From positions 1-43,018 of the forward strand of contig JAUXUL010000006.1 of assembly GCA_030680795.1 (NCBI GenBank): a DNA stretch of 43,018 bases, read 5' to 3'. Made by a program: the position numbers and the translations under genes. This DNA is from Anaerolineales bacterium. GTDB lineage: Bacteria; Chloroflexota; Anaerolineae; Anaerolineales; Villigracilaceae. The notes under the pieces were generated by a model. It had not been told where the DNA came from and ran no database searches. It was given only the letters and a program-made list of their open reading frames with translations. Below are positions 1-8,644 of the stretch, piece by piece; within the stretch, counting starts at the first letter, position 1, and each line of letters starts with the position of its first letter.

Positions 1-45
1 AATCTGGTATCGTTGTTCCTGGGTAAGCTGCCAGTAGGTTCTCAT
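1..45 (-). CDS. IS30-family transposase, N-terminal start only (runs off window)
   Basis: The first 15 codons read MRTYWQLTQEQRYQI. That matches the usual start of IS30-type transposases (x-x-QLTxEQRYxI), which leads into the N-terminal helix-turn-helix. An AAAGGAG ribosome binding site lies just upstream of the ATG on the minus strand. The rest of the gene lies outside the window, so integrity cannot be judged. The identification rests on a short but characteristic motif. Confidence 0.7.
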   Translation of the reverse strand, partial: MRTYWQLTQEQRYQI

Positions 46-99
46 AGTGCTCCTTTGACTTGGTCGTCTGAGAAGCATTATCCTACTCCAGCTTACCTC

Positions 100-137
100 T
101 CAGCAACCTTCAAAGTTGCACTTGTGAGTTGAATCTA
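100..137. mobile_element. probable outer end of the IS30-type element
   Basis: About 60-90 bp upstream of the transposase start lies an AAAGTTGCACTTGTGAGTTG-type sequence. It resembles the terminal inverted repeats of IS30-family elements, so the element probably ends near 137. The opposite end is outside the window, so the inverted repeat cannot be confirmed. Confidence 0.4.
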
Positions 138-143
138 CACACA

Positions 144-196
144 CAAAGAGCACGGAGATTTTTCTTTATTTTTCTCTGTGGCCTCCGTGATCTGAT
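144..196. repeat. imperfect inverted repeat, CACGGAG/CTCCGTG type
   Basis: AAAGAGCACGGAGA on the left faces TCTCTGTGGCCTCCGTGATCT on the right, across a T-rich centre. It is one of several dispersed palindromes in this genome. A hairpin (GCCGCCG/CGGCGGC, tetraloop TCCT, 215-232) follows closely. No coding function is apparent. Confidence 0.5.
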
Positions 197-336
197 ATGA
201 AAATAGGTTGCTCAGCCGCCGTCCTCGGCGGCGTCCCCGCCACCAAGAGCAATTTTCATCCTTCGGGGTGAACTTCGTTCATGAATACTCTGTGGTAAGA
301 GATTTTTTATGCAAGAAGCAGTATGTGAGGCAAAAA

Positions 337-552
337 ATGAAAGAGTATCAATATCCTGTGGTTATCGAATACGATCCAGATAATGATGTTTATCTGGCGG
401 ATTGTCCCCTTATTACAGGGTGCTATTCCGACGGTAAAACTTACGAAGAGGCTTTGGAGAACATCAAAGATGCGATCAAGTTGTGTATTGAATCGCGTCG
501 GGCTGTCGGTGATCCTGTCCCACTGCCCGGCCTGGTTGAGATCGCGGTGTAA
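337..552 (+). CDS. hicB: HicB-family antitoxin
   Basis: This 71-residue protein has the compact HicB fold signature: an N-terminal strand with YxVVIEYDxDNDVYLADCP, then TYEEALENIKDAIKLCIE. HicB proteins neutralise the HicA RNase and often repress their own operon. The start at 337 is chosen because GAGG lies 6 nt upstream and the family pattern begins there. A longer frame opens at 208, but its extra residues are low-complexity and unlike HicB. The cognate hicA follows 3 nt after the stop but is broken, so this antitoxin is probably orphaned. Confidence 0.85.
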   Translation: MKEYQYPVVIEYDPDNDVYLADCPLITGCYSDGKTYEEALENIKDAIKLCIESRRAVGDPVPLPGLVEIAV

Positions 553-555
553 TCC

Positions 556-813
556 ATGCCGGCGAAACTGCCAGCCGCGAGCTCCCGCCACGTTGTCACC
601 AGCCTCTGTCCCCCCATTTCTGAACTTCGAAATGGGGGGATGAAAGGGGGGTAGTTGATCCGTCAATCAGGCAGCCATGCAACCTATCGCCATTCAGACG
701 GGCGGTGGACAATTGTATCCATTCATCCTGGGAAAATCATCCCAAAAGGAACATTGCGTAAAATCATTCGCGATGCCGGTTTGACTGTAGATGAATTTCT
801 GGAAATGTTGTAA
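556..813 (+). pseudogene. hicA: hicA toxin interrupted by a palindromic repeat
   Basis: The frame starts MPAKLPAASSRHVVTSL, typical of the HicA N-terminus. It is broken by a palindrome at 610-639 and a TAG at 652-654, then continues in the same frame as LIRQSGSHATYRHSDGRWT...HPGKIIPKGTLRKIIRD...EFLEML to the stop at 811. The conserved GSH (catalytic His) and the HPGK/GTLRKI motifs are intact on the downstream side. HicA is a small double-stranded-RNA-binding-fold RNase. About 10 family-typical residues between RHVV and LIRQ are replaced by about 19 codons of repeat sequence, so the toxin is inactivated unless the stop is bypassed. Confidence 0.85.
610..639. repeat. palindrome CCCCCCATTTC/GAAATGGGGGG inside hicA
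   Basis: A perfect 11-bp stem (610-620 with 629-639) has an 8-nt loop. Further G-runs follow (ATGAAAGGGGGG), and the TAG that ends the hicA frame comes next. It resembles the CCCCCAAATGGG/CCCATTTGGGGG palindromes at 21.8, 23.1 and 24.2 kb in composition but is not identical. Confidence 0.8.
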
Positions 814-837
814 AACGTGTCGCAGCCGGGAATGAGA

Positions 838-1056
838 CAGGGGCTGGCTGAAGAGACCGGTTGCGATTATGCGCCAATCATCCTGCGTATCCAGCCGGGC
901 TTGACAGGCTGGTGGCAGGTCATGGGCAGACATAAAACAACATTCGAACAGCGCCTAAGGCTGGATGAATAAACCATCAGCAACGGGTCGCTGTGGATGG
1001 ACTACTATATCCTGTTGAAAACAGTCTGGGTGGTTCTGAGTGGGAAAGGCGCGTAA
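838..1056 (+). pseudogene. sugar transferase (WbaP/EpsE-like) C-terminal remnant
   Basis: One frame reads PGLTGWWQVMGRHKTTFEQR and LRLDE, then a TAA at 970, then SLWMDYYILLKTVWVVLSG to a stop at 1054. These are the C-terminal motifs of bacterial polyprenyl-phosphate sugar-1-phosphate transferases (PGxTGxWQVxGR; RLDEYY; SLWxDxxILxKTxxVV). The N-terminal membrane region and the first part of the catalytic domain are absent, and the usual Tyr codon after LDE is a stop. It is a decayed fragment, probably from an exopolysaccharide locus that also included the GT-C-like gene downstream. Confidence 0.85.
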
Positions 1057-1122
1057 TAGATACCGCGCGGAATCGGAATATTGGTCTGCCAACCCTGGAT
1101 GACGAATCCGCAGGAGTGAACA

Positions 1123-3726
1123 GTGTCTAAAATCCTTACATTTGTTCGTCAATGGCGCCAGCCGCACAACCTGCCGCCTTTATACGGTTTTTTTTTAACG
1201 TCCGGGACGCTGCTTACTCTTTTATCAGTGATCGGATCACAGTCAGACTCGAGAAATGCCCTTTTTTTAGGGTACTCACTGGAAAGAATTCTGGTTGCCG
1301 CAGGGCTTATTTTATTGGTTTTTGCGTTCCTGGTTTTGACCTTGAAACTGCTCAGATCACCTGAGTGGTCCCGGCATCTGTGGGAAGTTGTTTTTAAGCG
1401 CAAATCCGTAAATGACGCAATACTGTGGGTCGCTATCGCCGCTTTTCTTCTTTGCTGGGTTGGATTATTTATTCCATCCTATCGGCTGGCTGGGAATTTA
1501 TCTGGATATTTAGAGCGATTAAACCCTGTCGTTATCTGGCTGGCAGTCCTCAGCGCAGTCACGCTGCTCATCCTCCTGTTAGAGCGTGAAAAAGAATCTG
1601 TCAGTTCGATCATTTCCACAAACAAAACCGCCTTGTGGATGGGCTTGATTGCCTTGACGATCTTTATTTTTATTGGAGCTTTGATCGTTTTCACGGGAGT
1701 TGGTGTTCGCCAACGTGAGGATTACTGGTATGGTGCGGGTGTGCCTGTATTGGGTTTGCAAATCCTTTTTTCCATAATAGTTGGAGTAATTTTTGTGTGG
1801 CTGGAATCCAGGCGGGGAATAAAAAATCCGCTTAAGTTGGACGCAGCGGTCTGCATTGCCATTTGGATCATCACCGCCTCGCTTTGGGCGCGTGAACCCC
1901 TGCGCCCAAACTATTTTATGCCCGATACGGCGGATAACATCATTTATCCATTTTCCGATAGCGCCAATTATGACATTGGCAGCCAATTTGCGTTGATCGG
2001 GCAGGGAATGGATTATGGGACGTATTTTGAACGCGCTCTTTACCGGGCATTCCTGATCTACCTGCACGCTTTGGCGGGGCAGAATACTGAACAGCTTATG
2101 ACCGCGCAATCAGTTATTTACGCGGTTTTCCCGGTGATTGTGTACTTGTTGGGCCGGGAAATACACAGCCGCGCACTGGGCCTTTCTGCAGCCTTCCTGG
2201 TCTTATTGCGCGGGGTGAACGCGATTGCTGCGGCCACCTGGATTGATCTGGCCGGCCCAAAGATGATGTTGACGGATTTTCCAACTGCAATTGGAATCGC
2301 CCTTATCATATTCTTCGTGTTGAAATGGCTCAAGCAACCACCTCAGGGACATTTTGCGATTTGGGCGGGCGGTATGCTGGGTATGACGCTCATGCTTCGC
2401 TTACACGTACTCATCCTGCTGCCCTTCCTGATCATTTACATGTTGATCCGCTTGCGATTCCGCTGGAAATATTGGGCGATAGCTTCGTTGTTGTTGATTT
2501 TTGGAATGATTAGCGCCACCCTGCCCTGGGAGATACGGAATCGATCAAATGGCACATCTATCTATCATCTATATTATTCCCGAATTGAGGGGGTTCTTCG
2601 CGGGCGATATGGGACAGAAAAAGACACATTCATTCCTTCAACTCCAGCATTGACTTCGGAAGTTTCTGGCTTTCGATCTACGGATGTCCGGGGTTTTAGA
2701 CAACGGACCCTAAATCCACTGGAGACAGGCCTTTGTGAGGGTCGCGTCTGCGTCATTGCCAACCATTTTTTCCATAATCTTGTGACATCGGTTCTTTTTC
2801 TGCCTACCTCGTTTGTTTTTGATGATTTATGGAATACGGTAAAAGAAAGCACTCCTTATTGGAAACAGGATTGGACGGGAGCAGGCTTTGGCGTACCTGA
2901 AGGCCTTTTACTTACTCTAAACCTGGCCTTTATTTCGTTGGGGGTTGGGGCGGCATGCGAGCGTAACAAGTTCATCGGTCTTTTGCCTGCAGTCATTTTT
3001 TTGGTGTATGTCTTGTCCAATTCGCTGGCATTTACATCTGGGGGGCGTTACGTCACGCCTGTGGATTGGATTATATGTATTTATTATATTTTGGGGATCA
3101 TGCAAGTCCTGCTTCGGGGACTGCGTCTGGTAGGCGCTATTTCCCCATCCGAAATCTGGCATGCTCCGGTCAATACAAAATTCCTTGCCGCGCCTGCGAC
3201 GCAATATCTTAAGACACTAAAAACTCTTGTGGTAGTGTTCATGATTGGCGCGTTGGTTCCAATCGCTGGAATGCCCTTTGAAAGACGTTTTCAAATAATT
3301 TCACCGGATGCGACGCTTGTCATGTTGGAACAAGGAGGCTGGCTAAACCAAGCCAACTTTGGTCGTGATGAATTGTCAGAATTTCTGGCTGATCCGCAGG
3401 CAAAACTAATTGTAGGAAGAATCCTTTATCCACGCTATTACAACGTGGGAAAAGGTGAACCGAAGAGAGTTTATCCTTATCTCCCTCTGGATTATGTACG
3501 GCTGGCATTTATTACAATAGGCCCATACGGCAGCGGCGTGGAAAATATAATTATTCCCGGTGAAAAGCCCATGTTCTCTTTACATGCTCAAGATGCAGTT
3601 ATTATTGGATGCCAAAATGATTCGTATTTGGATGCGCTGGCTGTCTTTGTATTATCAGAACCAGGGATGGTCTATCTGCGTTCCCCCCAGCCGGCTCTCC
3701 AATGTCCGTTTCCGCCGCCTGATTGA
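1123..3726 (+). CDS. large polytopic membrane protein, GT-C glycosyltransferase-like
   Basis: This 867-residue protein has roughly a dozen or more hydrophobic segments spread from residue 15 to about 700, and a soluble C-terminal part. After the first six or so helices comes a loop with PDTADNIIYPFSDSANYD. Acidic residues in such a first long extracytoplasmic loop are typical of GT-C polyprenyl-phosphate-dependent glycosyltransferases (PMT/ArnT-like). A GTG start is preceded by AGGAG at 1112-1116 with 6-nt spacing. It follows the sugar transferase remnant, consistent with a former polysaccharide locus. The exact family and substrate are not recognisable; a plain membrane protein of unknown function is the alternative. 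Confidence 0.6.
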   Translation: MSKILTFVRQWRQPHNLPPLYGFFLTSGTLLTLLSVIGSQSDSRNALFLGYSLERILVAAGLILLVFAFLVLTLKLLRSPEWSRHLWEVVFKRKSVNDAILWVAIAAFLLCWVGLFIPSYRLAGNLSGYLERLNPVVIWLAVLSAVTLLILLLEREKESVSSIISTNKTALWMGLIALTIFIFIGALIVFTGVGVRQREDYWYGAGVPVLGLQILFSIIVGVIFVWLESRRGIKNPLKLDAAVCIAIWIITASLWAREPLRPNYFMPDTADNIIYPFSDSANYDIGSQFALIGQGMDYGTYFERALYRAFLIYLHALAGQNTEQLMTAQSVIYAVFPVIVYLLGREIHSRALGLSAAFLVLLRGVNAIAAATWIDLAGPKMMLTDFPTAIGIALIIFFVLKWLKQPPQGHFAIWAGGMLGMTLMLRLHVLILLPFLIIYMLIRLRFRWKYWAIASLLLIFGMISATLPWEIRNRSNGTSIYHLYYSRIEGVLRGRYGTEKDTFIPSTPALTSEVSGFRSTDVRGFRQRTLNPLETGLCEGRVCVIANHFFHNLVTSVLFLPTSFVFDDLWNTVKESTPYWKQDWTGAGFGVPEGLLLTLNLAFISLGVGAACERNKFIGLLPAVIFLVYVLSNSLAFTSGGRYVTPVDWIICIYYILGIMQVLLRGLRLVGAISPSEIWHAPVNTKFLAAPATQYLKTLKTLVVVFMIGALVPIAGMPFERRFQIISPDATLVMLEQGGWLNQANFGRDELSEFLADPQAKLIVGRILYPRYYNVGKGEPKRVYPYLPLDYVRLAFITIGPYGSGVENIIIPGEKPMFSLHAQDAVIIGCQNDSYLDALAVFVLSEPGMVYLRSPQPALQCPFPPPD

Positions 3727-3906
3727 TCTTACGGATCTTTGGTACTGGTCAATCAGATGCGGCTCACCTTTGACTGACTTTGCAATACTTCTCAACCATC
3801 TCACTGCCGCAACGGTCACAGATCGAAATCCTCTTCTCACTGCAAGGCAGAAAAGAAAATAATCAAAGTTGAGCTTGGTATCTGTCAGGCAAACCCATTA
3901 AGCGGG

Positions 3907-3912
3907 TAAAAT
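3907..3912 (+). promoter_or_regulatory. -10 element TAAAAT placed for a leaderless start
   Basis: TAAAAT ends 7 nt before the ATG at 3920, so a transcript starting at the usual distance would begin at or next to the start codon. There is no purine-rich ribosome binding site before the ATG. The -35 region (near TGTCAG, 3883-3888) is weak. Confidence 0.4.
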
Positions 3913-3919
3913 AGAATCT

Positions 3920-4528
3920 ATGGATGAAACAGCGCTGATCAACTCCGCACAAAACGGCGATCTTGATTCCTTCAACACATTGATCCTGCATTATCAAGAT
4001 TCGGTTTTCCATACTGCGCTGCGTATCCTTGGGGATGAAGACCTCGCAGAGGACGCCGCGCAGGAAGCCTTCATCTCTGCCTTTCGCAGTATCTCATCTT
4101 TTCGCGGCGGCTCCTTCAGAGCGTGGATCTTGCGAACCGTGACCAATGCCTGCTATGATGAACTGCGCCGCCAAAAGCGGCGTCCCACCACCCCGCTTGA
4201 ACCTGAAACCAGTGACGGCGAGGAAATGGATTCGCCGAAGTGGATGGCAGACCCCAACATGACTCCCGCCGAAAAATCTGAAGCCGACGAACTCGAGCAC
4301 GCCATTCAACATTGCCTTGATGCCCTACCCACAGATTTCCGCACCGCGGTTGTGCTGGCCGATATTCAAGGGTTGGATTACAGCGAAGTCGCCGCCGCAG
4401 CCCGTGTTCCACTTGGTACCATCAAAAGCCGCCTCGCGCGTGCACGGCTTCGCCTGCGTGAATGTCTGCGCGGCTTCGAGGAACTTTTGCCCGCTTCGTT
4501 TCGTCTTGAAGGGGAAGGTAGCCAATGA
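3920..4528 (+). CDS. ECF-type RNA polymerase sigma factor
   Basis: This 202-residue protein has sigma region 2 at about residues 20-90 (ALRILGDEDLAEDAAQEAF, FRAWILRTVTNACYDELRR). Region 4 lies at about 130-185 (LPTDFRTAVVLADIQGLDYS, VPLGTIKSRLARARLRLREC). Regions 1 and 3 are missing, as in ECF factors. A charged linker of about 35 residues separates the two domains. Its stop overlaps the start of the downstream gene (ATGA), a normal arrangement for a sigma factor and its membrane anti-sigma factor. It should direct core RNA polymerase to a small stress regulon, probably including its own promoter. Confidence 0.93.
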   Translation: MDETALINSAQNGDLDSFNTLILHYQDSVFHTALRILGDEDLAEDAAQEAFISAFRSISSFRGGSFRAWILRTVTNACYDELRRQKRRPTTPLEPETSDGEEMDSPKWMADPNMTPAEKSEADELEHAIQHCLDALPTDFRTAVVLADIQGLDYSEVAAAARVPLGTIKSRLARARLRLRECLRGFEELLPASFRLEGEGSQ

Positions 4529-5166
4529 AAAATTTCCGAGAGATCGAACTGCTCTCTTCCTATCTTGATGGACAACTTAATGCAACTGAATCAACACGAC
4601 TGGAATCCCGCCTCACTTCGGACCCCGAGCTTGCTTCTGTTTTAAATGACCTGCGCACCGTCCGAGGCATTCTCAGTAAGCTACCCGTTCGCAAAGCCCC
4701 GCGCAATTTCACATTGACTCGTCAAATGGTCGGGCTAAAGCCGCCATTGCCGCGCGCCTATCCCATCTTCCGTTTTTCGACCGCCTTCGCCACTATTCTG
4801 CTTATGATTTCATTTGCAGCCAATCTGCTGGCTCCGCAGTTTAGCTTCGCTGCCTCTGCGCCACAAGCAGCGTATGGATTTGGCGGAGGCGGAGACCCTG
4901 CTTCCGCCGCGGAAGAACCATTAATGGAAATGGCTCCTGCCGTACTACCAACAGATGATATCACTGCCCGGCAGGGAGAACCATCTGCGGATGCAATGCA
5001 AGTACCCAAAGAGGCGGGAAATGAATCAGGATTTACGGAGCAGGCTGAGGTTAAGAATGAAGCGGTTGTTCCAGTCTCCTGGCAGATCGGTTTACTGGTC
5101 ATCATCCTCTTGGGCGGTTTGCTGATGTGGGCCATGCGTCAATCTGCTTTGCGCAAGTGGCGATAA
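4525..5166 (+). CDS. membrane anti-sigma factor partner of the ECF sigma factor
   Basis: This 213-residue protein begins with an anti-sigma-like helical segment (ELLSSYLDGQLNATESTRLE, residues 8-27). It has a hydrophobic segment at about 86-108, a periplasm-facing acidic/Ala-rich region, and a second hydrophobic segment near the C-terminus (IGLLVIILLGGLLMW). The zinc-ligand motif HxxxCxxC of ZAS-type anti-sigmas is not present. The ATGA overlap with the sigma gene indicates translational coupling. It probably sequesters the sigma factor at the membrane; the signal is unknown. Confidence 0.8.
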   Translation: MKNFREIELLSSYLDGQLNATESTRLESRLTSDPELASVLNDLRTVRGILSKLPVRKAPRNFTLTRQMVGLKPPLPRAYPIFRFSTAFATILLMISFAANLLAPQFSFAASAPQAAYGFGGGGDPASAAEEPLMEMAPAVLPTDDITARQGEPSADAMQVPKEAGNESGFTEQAEVKNEAVVPVSWQIGLLVIILLGGLLMWAMRQSALRKWR

Positions 5167-5669
5167 TGCATCGAGTTTCCATGGCTCATGATCATTTAAT
5201 AAAATTCTGTCCGCGCTGCGGCGCACAGGTTATGTCTGAAGAAAAGTTTGGCAGGCTGCGCCCTGTTTGCCCGCAATGTCGTTGGATCCATTTTCAAGAC
5301 CCCAAAGTAGCCGCAGCTGTTCTGATTGAAAAGGAGGGGTGTGTGCTGCTTGTGCGCCGTGCCAGCGAACCTTTTCGCGGATTGTGGACTTTACCGGCGG
5401 GATTCGTGAATGGCGGCGAGGACCCAGCCGAGGCGGCCGAACGCGAATGTTTGGAGGAAACAGGTCTACATGTGCGCGTGAAGCGGGTTTTGGAGATCAT
5501 TGCCGGTCGTGAGCACGAGCGCGGCGCAGACTTCATCATTGTCTATCTGGCTGAGGTCATCAACGGAGAGTTAGCCCCTGCTGATGATGCCGATGCAGTC
5601 GAGTGGTTTGACCGAGACAACCTGCCGCCGTTGGCTTTCAAGGCAACGCAAAAGGTTCTGTTGAAATAA
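5166..5669 (+). CDS. Nudix hydrolase with N-terminal zinc ribbon
   Basis: A zinc ribbon is formed by C15, C18, C35 and C38 (FCPRCG...CPQCRW). A complete Nudix box follows at residues 79-101 (GX5EX7REXXEEXGL: GF..GE...AERECLEETGL). This architecture is shared with NADH pyrophosphatase-like and ADP-ribose/nucleotide hydrolases. The start at 5166 overlaps the previous stop (TAATG); a start at 5181 (MAHDHL) is also possible. It is probably co-transcribed with the sigma/anti-sigma pair. The substrate cannot be told from sequence. Confidence 0.88.
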   Translation: MHRVSMAHDHLIKFCPRCGAQVMSEEKFGRLRPVCPQCRWIHFQDPKVAAAVLIEKEGCVLLVRRASEPFRGLWTLPAGFVNGGEDPAEAAERECLEETGLHVRVKRVLEIIAGREHERGADFIIVYLAEVINGELAPADDADAVEWFDRDNLPPLAFKATQKVLLK

Positions 5670-5671
5670 AA

Positions 5672-5700
5672 AGACTTCGGAGCAGTGAACTCCGAAGTCT
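5672..5700. terminator. bidirectional intrinsic terminator
   Basis: A perfect 11-bp stem (AGACTTCGGAG/CTCCGAAGTCT) has a 7-nt loop. It sits between the convergent Nudix and gcvPB genes. On the minus strand it is followed by a T-rich TTTTATTTC tract, and on the plus strand by AT-rich sequence, so it probably serves both operons and best suits the gcv side. Confidence 0.8.
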
Positions 5701-5793
5701 ATATTATTATGTTAAGGATTTATATGGGGTGTAACCAGCCAAAACCCGTGTCCTACTTGGCGCTTTCGCAAGAGGGCTGCTAATTTTTCTCCT

Positions 5794-7293
5794 TTACTTC
5801 ATGGTCTCATAATTTTCAGGCAACCAACAACACAAGACCAGTTCCCTTGCGGCTTTAACTTCGTCCATTCTGCCAAAGGGAGTGATGTGCGGCGCGTTGT
5901 GGAGCAGTTCAGGCTGGGACTTGGCTTCTTCCGCGATCTTGATCAGTGCCTCGGCGAAGCGATCCAATGTGTCTTTGTTTTCGGTTTCGGTCGGTTCGAT
6001 CATCAAGGCTTCGTGGACGATGAGCGGGAAGTAGTTTGTGGGTGGGTGGAAGTTGTAATCCATCAGGCGTTTGGCAATGTCGAGCGCGCGGATGTCACTG
6101 CCTTCAAAACTTCCTTCAGCTACGAATTCGTGCATGCAGATGCGGTCATACGGAATTTTGTATGTGCCGCGTAAACGGGCTTGCAAATAGTTGGCATTGA
6201 GCACTGCGTACTGCGAAATATCTTTTAAGCCATCGGGTCCGTGCATCGAGATGTAGGTGTAGGCGCGCACGAGGCCGCCGCCGAAATGTCCGTGGAAGGC
6301 TTTCATGCGTCCAATACTTTGTTTGGGTGTGATGAAGCCATAAAGGGGTTCAATATCGTCATCACCTTCCTCAACAATGCCAACCAATGGAGATGGGAGG
6401 AAATCTAAAAGGCGCTGGCTGACGCCAACGGGGCCGGAGCCAGGTCCGCCGCCGCCGTGTGGGACGGAGAAGGTCTTGTGCAAATTGAAATGCATTATGT
6501 CAAAGCCGAGGTCGCCGGGGCGGACGATGCCGAGCAGTGCATTCAAGTTTGCGCCGTCAGCGTACATTATGCCGCCGCAATCCTTCACCATCTTCACAAC
6601 TTTTTCAATGTTCTCGTCGAACATGCCAAGTGTGTTCGGGTTGGTGAGCATCATGCCGACGACTGTATCGTCACATGCGGCTGTGAGCGCTTTCAGGTCA
6701 ACATTGCCGCGTGCATCCGAAGGGATGGTGAGGACGCTCATGCCCAACATGCCCGCCGAGGCGGGGTTTGTCCCATGTGCGGCATCGGGGATGAGAATCT
6801 TGGTGCGTTTGCTGTCGTTGCGTGATTTGTGATAGGCGTGCATCATGAGCACACCCGTGAATTCTCCGTGTGCGCCAGCGGCGGGTTGGAGTGTAATGCC
6901 TGCAAATCCGCTGATCTCTTTTAGCCATTCCTGCAATTCAAACATCAAGACGAGGTTGCCTTGCACGGTTTCGATTGGCTGCAATGGATGAGTGTAGAGG
7001 AAGCCTGGTAAGCGGCAGGTATCTTCGTTGATCTTTGGATTGTATTTCATGGTGCATGAACCCAAAGGATAGAAGCCATCGTCCACGCTGTAGTTGAATT
7101 TGCTGAGACGCATGTAGTGACGCACAACGTCCACTTCGGCGAGTTCGGGCAGGGGCAGTTCAGAGCGGAGTAAATGCTTGGGAGGCAGCGCAGTTTCGGG
7201 CACGTCGGAGGCGGGCATGGTCACGCCGAGTCGGCCGGGGGAGGAGAGCTCAAAAATTGTCGGTTCGACAATCGTGCCACCTGTCTTATTCAT
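5794..7293 (-). CDS. gcvPB: glycine dehydrogenase (decarboxylating) subunit 2, P-protein beta
   Basis: At 499 residues this is the expected length for the PLP-binding half of a split P-protein. FYPLGSCTMKYNPKINED and PAAGAHGEFTG are family hallmarks, and NLHKTFSVPHGGGGPG places the PLP-binding lysine at K273. With subunit 1 it decarboxylates glycine and transfers the aminomethyl group to the lipoyl arm of GcvH. Its start overlaps the end of gcvPA by 8 nt, so the pair is translationally coupled. It is the last gene of the gcvH-gcvPA-gcvPB operon. Confidence 0.97.
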   Translation of the reverse strand: MNKTGGTIVEPTIFELSSPGRLGVTMPASDVPETALPPKHLLRSELPLPELAEVDVVRHYMRLSKFNYSVDDGFYPLGSCTMKYNPKINEDTCRLPGFLYTHPLQPIETVQGNLVLMFELQEWLKEISGFAGITLQPAAGAHGEFTGVLMMHAYHKSRNDSKRTKILIPDAAHGTNPASAGMLGMSVLTIPSDARGNVDLKALTAACDDTVVGMMLTNPNTLGMFDENIEKVVKMVKDCGGIMYADGANLNALLGIVRPGDLGFDIMHFNLHKTFSVPHGGGGPGSGPVGVSQRLLDFLPSPLVGIVEEGDDDIEPLYGFITPKQSIGRMKAFHGHFGGGLVRAYTYISMHGPDGLKDISQYAVLNANYLQARLRGTYKIPYDRICMHEFVAEGSFEGSDIRALDIAKRLMDYNFHPPTNYFPLIVHEALMIEPTETENKDTLDRFAEALIKIAEEAKSQPELLHNAPHITPFGRMDEVKAARELVLCCWLPENYETMK

Positions 7294-8641
7294 GGCTCAT
7301 CTCCTTTAAGACTTCCACGAGCGTATCTATTTCCCGTTTGCTGTTCATTTCAGTGACGGCAACGAGGATATGATTTTCAAGTGAAGGATAATCATTGCCG
7401 AGAGCGTATCCGCCGAAGATGCCGTGCTCGAGCAAATATTCGTTGACTTCGCTGGCAGGCTTGGGACAACACAAAACGAACTCATGGAAGAAGGGTTCGC
7501 TAAAACATAAACCGAAGCCGTCAATCTTGCTGAGTTCGCCCGCGGCGTAATGCGCTTTTTGATAACAAAGATTCGCGACTTGTTGTAAACCAGTCTTGCC
7601 TAGCACCGACATATACACCGCGGAAGCAAGCGCAAGCAAACCTTGATTGGTGCAGATGTTGGATGTGGCGCGTTCGCGCTTGATGTGTTGTTCACGCGAG
7701 GTGAGGGTTAACACGTACGCGCGTTGTCCACGGTTGTCAACAGTTTCACCGATGAGACGCCCAGCCATTTTGTGAACATAGGATTTTTTCGTGGTGAAGA
7801 ATCCGAGATAGGGTCCGCCATACCAAAGTGGAATGCCGAACGGCTGCGCTTCGCCAACGACAATATCCGCGCCCATTTCGGCGGGAGTCTTGAGCATGAG
7901 CAATGCGGTGGGATTCGCGACCATGCAAACAAGCGCGCCTTTAGCATGTGCGTCTTCGATGAGTTTGGTGTAATCGTGGATGCGTCCAAAGAAATCGGGA
8001 TACTGGACGACGACCAGCATGGTGCTTTCATCTATGAGTGATGTCAACGCTTCGGGTCCGACTTCGAGATCGGCAGTTGCGTCGTTCCCGGCTTCTTCCA
8101 GTCCCATGCCTTGCGAGTATGTGCGAATGACTTCGCGATATTGCGGGTGGACTGTGGGGGACATGACGATCTTCTTGCGTTTGCCGCGGAATTGCGCAAA
8201 GGCAAGATTAACCGCTTCGGCTGTGGCAGTCGCGCCGTCGTAGTGCGAGGCGTTTGAAACTTCCATGCCAGTGAGGTTGGTCATCAGCGATTGATATTCA
8301 AAGATAGCCTGCAATGTGCCTTGTGAAATTTCTGGCTGATAAGGTGTGTAGGCTGTATAGAATTCTCCGCGTCGGAGCATGTGATCCACTACCGATGGAA
8401 CGTAGTGGTTGTATGCGCCTGCGCCGAGGAAGGAGATGAGATGCTCGCGTACGTTTTCGTTGGTGTTTGCCATTTCACTTAACAGTGAAGCAGCTTCCAT
8501 TTCGGTTAAGGCGGGGGGAAGGTCAAGTTCGGGGAAGCGATGTTTCTTTGGGACGGCGTCGAAGAGATCATCGAGTGATTTGACTCCGACCGTTTGAAGC
8601 ATCGCATCCCGTTCGTTTGGGGAAATCGGGATATAGGTCAT
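7286..8641 (-). CDS. gcvPA: glycine dehydrogenase (decarboxylating) subunit 1, P-protein alpha
   Basis: This is a 451-residue protein. The start (MTYIPISPNERDAMLQTVGV, then PELDLPPALTEMEA) and the motifs YNHYVPSVVDHM, YTPYQPEISQGTLQ and GPYLGFF are those of the N-terminal half of glycine decarboxylase. The split P-protein form is common in Gram-positives, Thermotogae and Chloroflexota. It forms the heterotetramer with GcvPB. An octamer-period palindrome occupies the gap between it and gcvH. Confidence 0.97.
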   Translation of the reverse strand: MTYIPISPNERDAMLQTVGVKSLDDLFDAVPKKHRFPELDLPPALTEMEAASLLSEMANTNENVREHLISFLGAGAYNHYVPSVVDHMLRRGEFYTAYTPYQPEISQGTLQAIFEYQSLMTNLTGMEVSNASHYDGATATAEAVNLAFAQFRGKRKKIVMSPTVHPQYREVIRTYSQGMGLEEAGNDATADLEVGPEALTSLIDESTMLVVVQYPDFFGRIHDYTKLIEDAHAKGALVCMVANPTALLMLKTPAEMGADIVVGEAQPFGIPLWYGGPYLGFFTTKKSYVHKMAGRLIGETVDNRGQRAYVLTLTSREQHIKRERATSNICTNQGLLALASAVYMSVLGKTGLQQVANLCYQKAHYAAGELSKIDGFGLCFSEPFFHEFVLCCPKPASEVNEYLLEHGIFGGYALGNDYPSLENHILVAVTEMNSKREIDTLVEVLKEMSHE

Positions 8642-8644
8642 TTA

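Noticed and set aside
208-336. N-terminal extension of the first hicB
   Set aside because: The extra 43 residues are Arg-rich and unlike HicB; a proper ribosome binding site precedes the internal ATG at 337.
1579-2109. 176-aa minus-strand frame within the GT-C-like gene
   Set aside because: Antisense shadow of a continuous 867-codon membrane protein frame.
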